Below the pieces are notes generated by a model. The model made no database searches and had not been told where the DNA came from. It saw nothing but the letters and a program-made list of their open reading frames with translations. From contig NZ_QXML01000003.1 in NCBI RefSeq assembly GCF_003583985.1, forward strand, positions 62,001 through 126,000: DNA of 64,000 nucleotides. Direction: 5' to 3'. The DNA comes from Algoriphagus lacus. Lineage in GTDB: Bacteria; Bacteroidota; Bacteroidia; Cytophagales; Cyclobacteriaceae. Shown piece after piece: positions 62,356 through 64,000 of this stretch (its first letter is position 1; every line of letters begins with the position of its first letter). A program made the position numbers and the translations under genes.

Positions 62356-62945
62356 AGGATGCCTATGGTAGGATTGCACGATATTATTCCTGGCTTTCGA
62401 ATCTGGTTTTCGGGAATGTGTTGAAGGAAGCCAATCGTGCATTTTTGGAATCAATTGTAGAGAAATCGATTATGATTATCGGTGGGGGAGATGGGAAATC
62501 GTATGTAGGCTTGGAGGAAAACCTCCTCGGGGAATTTTGGGAAAAGTCACCGGCCATGCTCAAACTGGCTAAAAAGCATCTGTCAGGAAGCAAGTTGAAG
62601 TTTCAATTGGGGGAGTTTCAATCGAAGAGAAAAGCAGATTTCATTTTTCTCCCGTTTGTCCTGGATACGCTGTCGGATGAGCAACTAGAAAAGTTGTTAC
62701 TCCAGCTAAGGGAAAATCTCAATCCAAGCGGTAAGGTGGTATTCAGCGATTTTTTTCCTCCAACAGCTTTTCTTCAAAAAACAATACTCAGGCTGATGAT
62801 TCTCTTTTTCAGGTTGGTCACGTCTCATTCGCGCATGGACCTGCCGGATTACGAGTCCTTTTTTCAAAAGACAGGCTATCGGAAAGTGGATGAAAAAAGC
62901 TGGGAAAACCGATGGATTCGTACCCAAATGTGGGTGCTTGCTTAG
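62352..62945 (+). CDS. Class I SAM-dependent methyltransferase
   Basis: A 197-residue methyltransferase using the ATG at 62352; a longer frame from TTG 62334 overlaps the previous gene more. The SAM-binding motif is IMIIGGGDGKS and the post-motif LNPSGKVVFSDFFPP is typical of Rossmann-type methyltransferases. C-terminal hydrophobic helix (ILRLMILFFRLV) suggests membrane-bound substrate. It starts with a 4-nt ATGA overlap with the UbiA-like gene and ends overlapping the stop of the convergent ceramidase gene. Confidence 0.8.
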   Translation: MKDAYGRIARYYSWLSNLVFGNVLKEANRAFLESIVEKSIMIIGGGDGKSYVGLEENLLGEFWEKSPAMLKLAKKHLSGSKLKFQLGEFQSKRKADFIFLPFVLDTLSDEQLEKLLLQLRENLNPSGKVVFSDFFPPTAFLQKTILRLMILFFRLVTSHSRMDLPDYESFFQKTGYRKVDEKSWENRWIRTQMWVLA

Positions 62946-64000
62946 TTGGATGATTTTTCGATCAACGCTTGGATGAGTTGATCAAAGTACTGCCCATTTC
63001 CCTGTCCGTACCAGTTGGTTTCACGTACTTCGTGGTAGTGTTCGTCATACAATTCGTCGGGAGTAATGTAGCCAATGTAGCCTCCGTTGAAGGTCGTCAC
63101 GATGAGATTTAGTCCCTTTTCCTGTGCTAATTTTTCCCAGGATTCATAGAAAACTCCGGAAAGTTCGCCGCTTGAAGTGATCAATAGCAAATTGCCAACT
63201 TGGGTGATATCCAAGTGCGGATTGGTCTCACCCAATAGGTAGTTGAACAGCCAAGGACGAATCCGAAGGTTATCCGAAATCCGCAGGTGCGGCTCTCGAA
63301 GGCCTATATCCAATCGGGATTGGAGGATTCTTGGGGAATTGAGTGTGGCAAATTGGGTCATTCTAAGCCAAATGGCAGAGTCGAGACTTGCTGCATACTC
63401 CTGCACTTTCTCTGGTGTATTTCCGGGAGAAAGCGGACGGTGACTTCCGACAGTGCCAGCTGCAAAGAGGGCAAATTCATAGTCCCTTGTTTCCAATGCC
63501 CGGGTCAGGTACTTGGGGTAATCACCAGACAATCCCTTAAACTTGGAACTGAGACAGGTAGCATGGGCAGAGTAGGTGAAAAAGGTGGCTTTTTTGCCGT
63601 CTTTTTTGGTTAAAATCAGTTGGCGTACATAAGGGTCATAGGGTCCGTCTTTGACAAAGCGGTTGGCGACAAACATTCCAGCATCGACTTTGCGATAGCT
63701 GAGCGAAACAGTATCCTGTGTTGTAATGGCACTTTTCAGGGCTTCGATGCTTTTCTCCACCAGCAGATCAACCACTTTTTGCTCATAACCGCCAAAGGCC
63801 AATTCGCCCATCGGACCAGGCATGTAGCCTCCCAATCCGGAGTGGGTGTGGGTAGCGGTAAACAAGAGTTGATCGGTTTCAATTCCGGCATTTTTCACTC
63901 CCTCTTCCACTGCTTTGGCTAAAGCAGGATGAACTATTAGCAACTCAAAATTAAGCCAGGAAACCCGACTTTTGCCGTTGCTCAGGGTAATGGCTTTAAT
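62942..64000 (-). CDS. Neutral/alkaline ceramidase-family protein (5' end cut by window)
   Basis: At least 352 residues of a neutral/alkaline non-lysosomal ceramidase-type amidase; the N-terminus lies past the right edge, and the TTG at 63943 is an internal leucine. FTATHTHSGLGGYMPGPM is the zinc-binding motif region and FTYSAHATCLSSK with GDYPKYL is the second conserved part. Real ceramidases carry a C-terminal domain that is mostly missing; this gene ends at the N-terminal-domain boundary, so it belongs to the single-domain subgroup. Substrate may be sphingolipids, which Bacteroidota make. Confidence 0.85.
   Translation of the reverse strand: MKAITLSNGKSRVSWLNFELLIVHPALAKAVEEGVKNAGIETDQLLFTATHTHSGLGGYMPGPMGELAFGGYEQKVVDLLVEKSIEALKSAITTQDTVSLSYRKVDAGMFVANRFVKDGPYDPYVRQLILTKKDGKKATFFTYSAHATCLSSKFKGLSGDYPKYLTRALETRDYEFALFAAGTVGSHRPLSPGNTPEKVQEYAASLDSAIWLRMTQFATLNSPRILQSRLDIGLREPHLRISDNLRIRPWLFNYLLGETNPHLDITQVGNLLLITSSGELSGVFYESWEKLAQEKGLNLIVTTFNGGYIGYITPDELYDEHYHEVRETNWYGQGNGQYFDQLIQALIEKSSN

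Noticed and set aside
63941..63943. Start of the ceramidase gene at 63943
   Set aside because: The codon is TTG and the frame continues upstream to the window edge with family-like sequence, so it is an internal leucine of a truncated gene.

Overview
The window is chromosomal core DNA of a Bacteroidota bacterium, most likely order Cytophagales (Algoriphagus/Cyclobacteriaceae-like). This rests on gliding/type IX secretion genes (porP-gldKLMN, porG, sprE/porW), Bacteroidota-type promoter boxes (TAnnTTTG), lineage-typical gene orders (CBS-nadK-porG-uppS-bamA-skp-skp; nusB-ytxH-DUF1573-yajC-ybbR-coaE) and an atp operon without atpD/atpC. No rRNA, tRNA, prophage, insertion sequence or CRISPR array was seen. 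Coding density is high: no gene-free stretch exceeds about 270 bases, and the longest (6888-7153) carries a promoter-like box and a structured leader.

Layout. 1-6.9 kb: carbon-starvation transporter cstA (cut by the left edge), accD, an nqrF separated from the other nqr genes, an arginase-like protein with altered metal ligands, a small cytochrome b5-like protein, and a MurNAc/GlcNAc kinase-murQ pair. 7.1-9.2 kb: a pseudouridine synthase with a long repetitive charged tail, and a thioredoxin. 9.3-16.5 kb (minus strand): outer-membrane biogenesis operon CBS, nadK, porG, uppS, bamA and two skp paralogues. 16.6-21.4 kb: chrA with an Fe(II)/2OG dioxygenase, a lipoprotein, serS and a secreted NTF2-like protein. 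21.4-27.6 kb (minus): bestrophin, coaE, ybbR, yajC, DUF1573 lipoprotein, ytxH, nusB, and leucine dehydrogenase. 27.7-37.9 kb: an ABC exporter half, a coiled-coil protein, two periplasmic parvulin-type isomerases, an RsbU/V/W-like partner-switching module, a DUF721 (DciA-like) protein and hemW. 38-47.2 kb (plus): an Omp85-family protein, DUF4271 protein, hemD, then the type IX core porP-gldK-gldL-gldM-gldN. 47.2-54 kb (minus): uvrC, PBP1A and sprE/porW. 54.2-60 kb: atpZ, an atpI-like gene, atpB-E-F-H-A-G. 60-64 kb: PNPOx-like protein, SGNH hydrolase, a UbiA-like membrane protein overlapping a methyltransferase, and a ceramidase-family protein cut by the right edge.

Functionally the dominant theme is envelope construction coupled to type IX secretion: three separate loci place type IX components beside general envelope genes (porG with bamA/uppS/skp, porP-gldKLMN behind an Omp85 protein and hemD, sprE with PBP1A). 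A second theme is energy conservation, with a Na+-NQR subunit and an ATP synthase whose c subunit lacks the known Na+ ligands.

No clearly undescribed multi-gene system is evident. The best candidates for something new are a three-way-junction fold between uppS and bamA (13256-13313), a hairpin-rich leader before the repeat-bearing pseudouridine synthase (6937-7153), hairpins placed at two stoichiometry steps of the atp operon, and the overlapping UbiA-like/methyltransferase pair. All family assignments are by eye from motifs and gene order; no database search was run.
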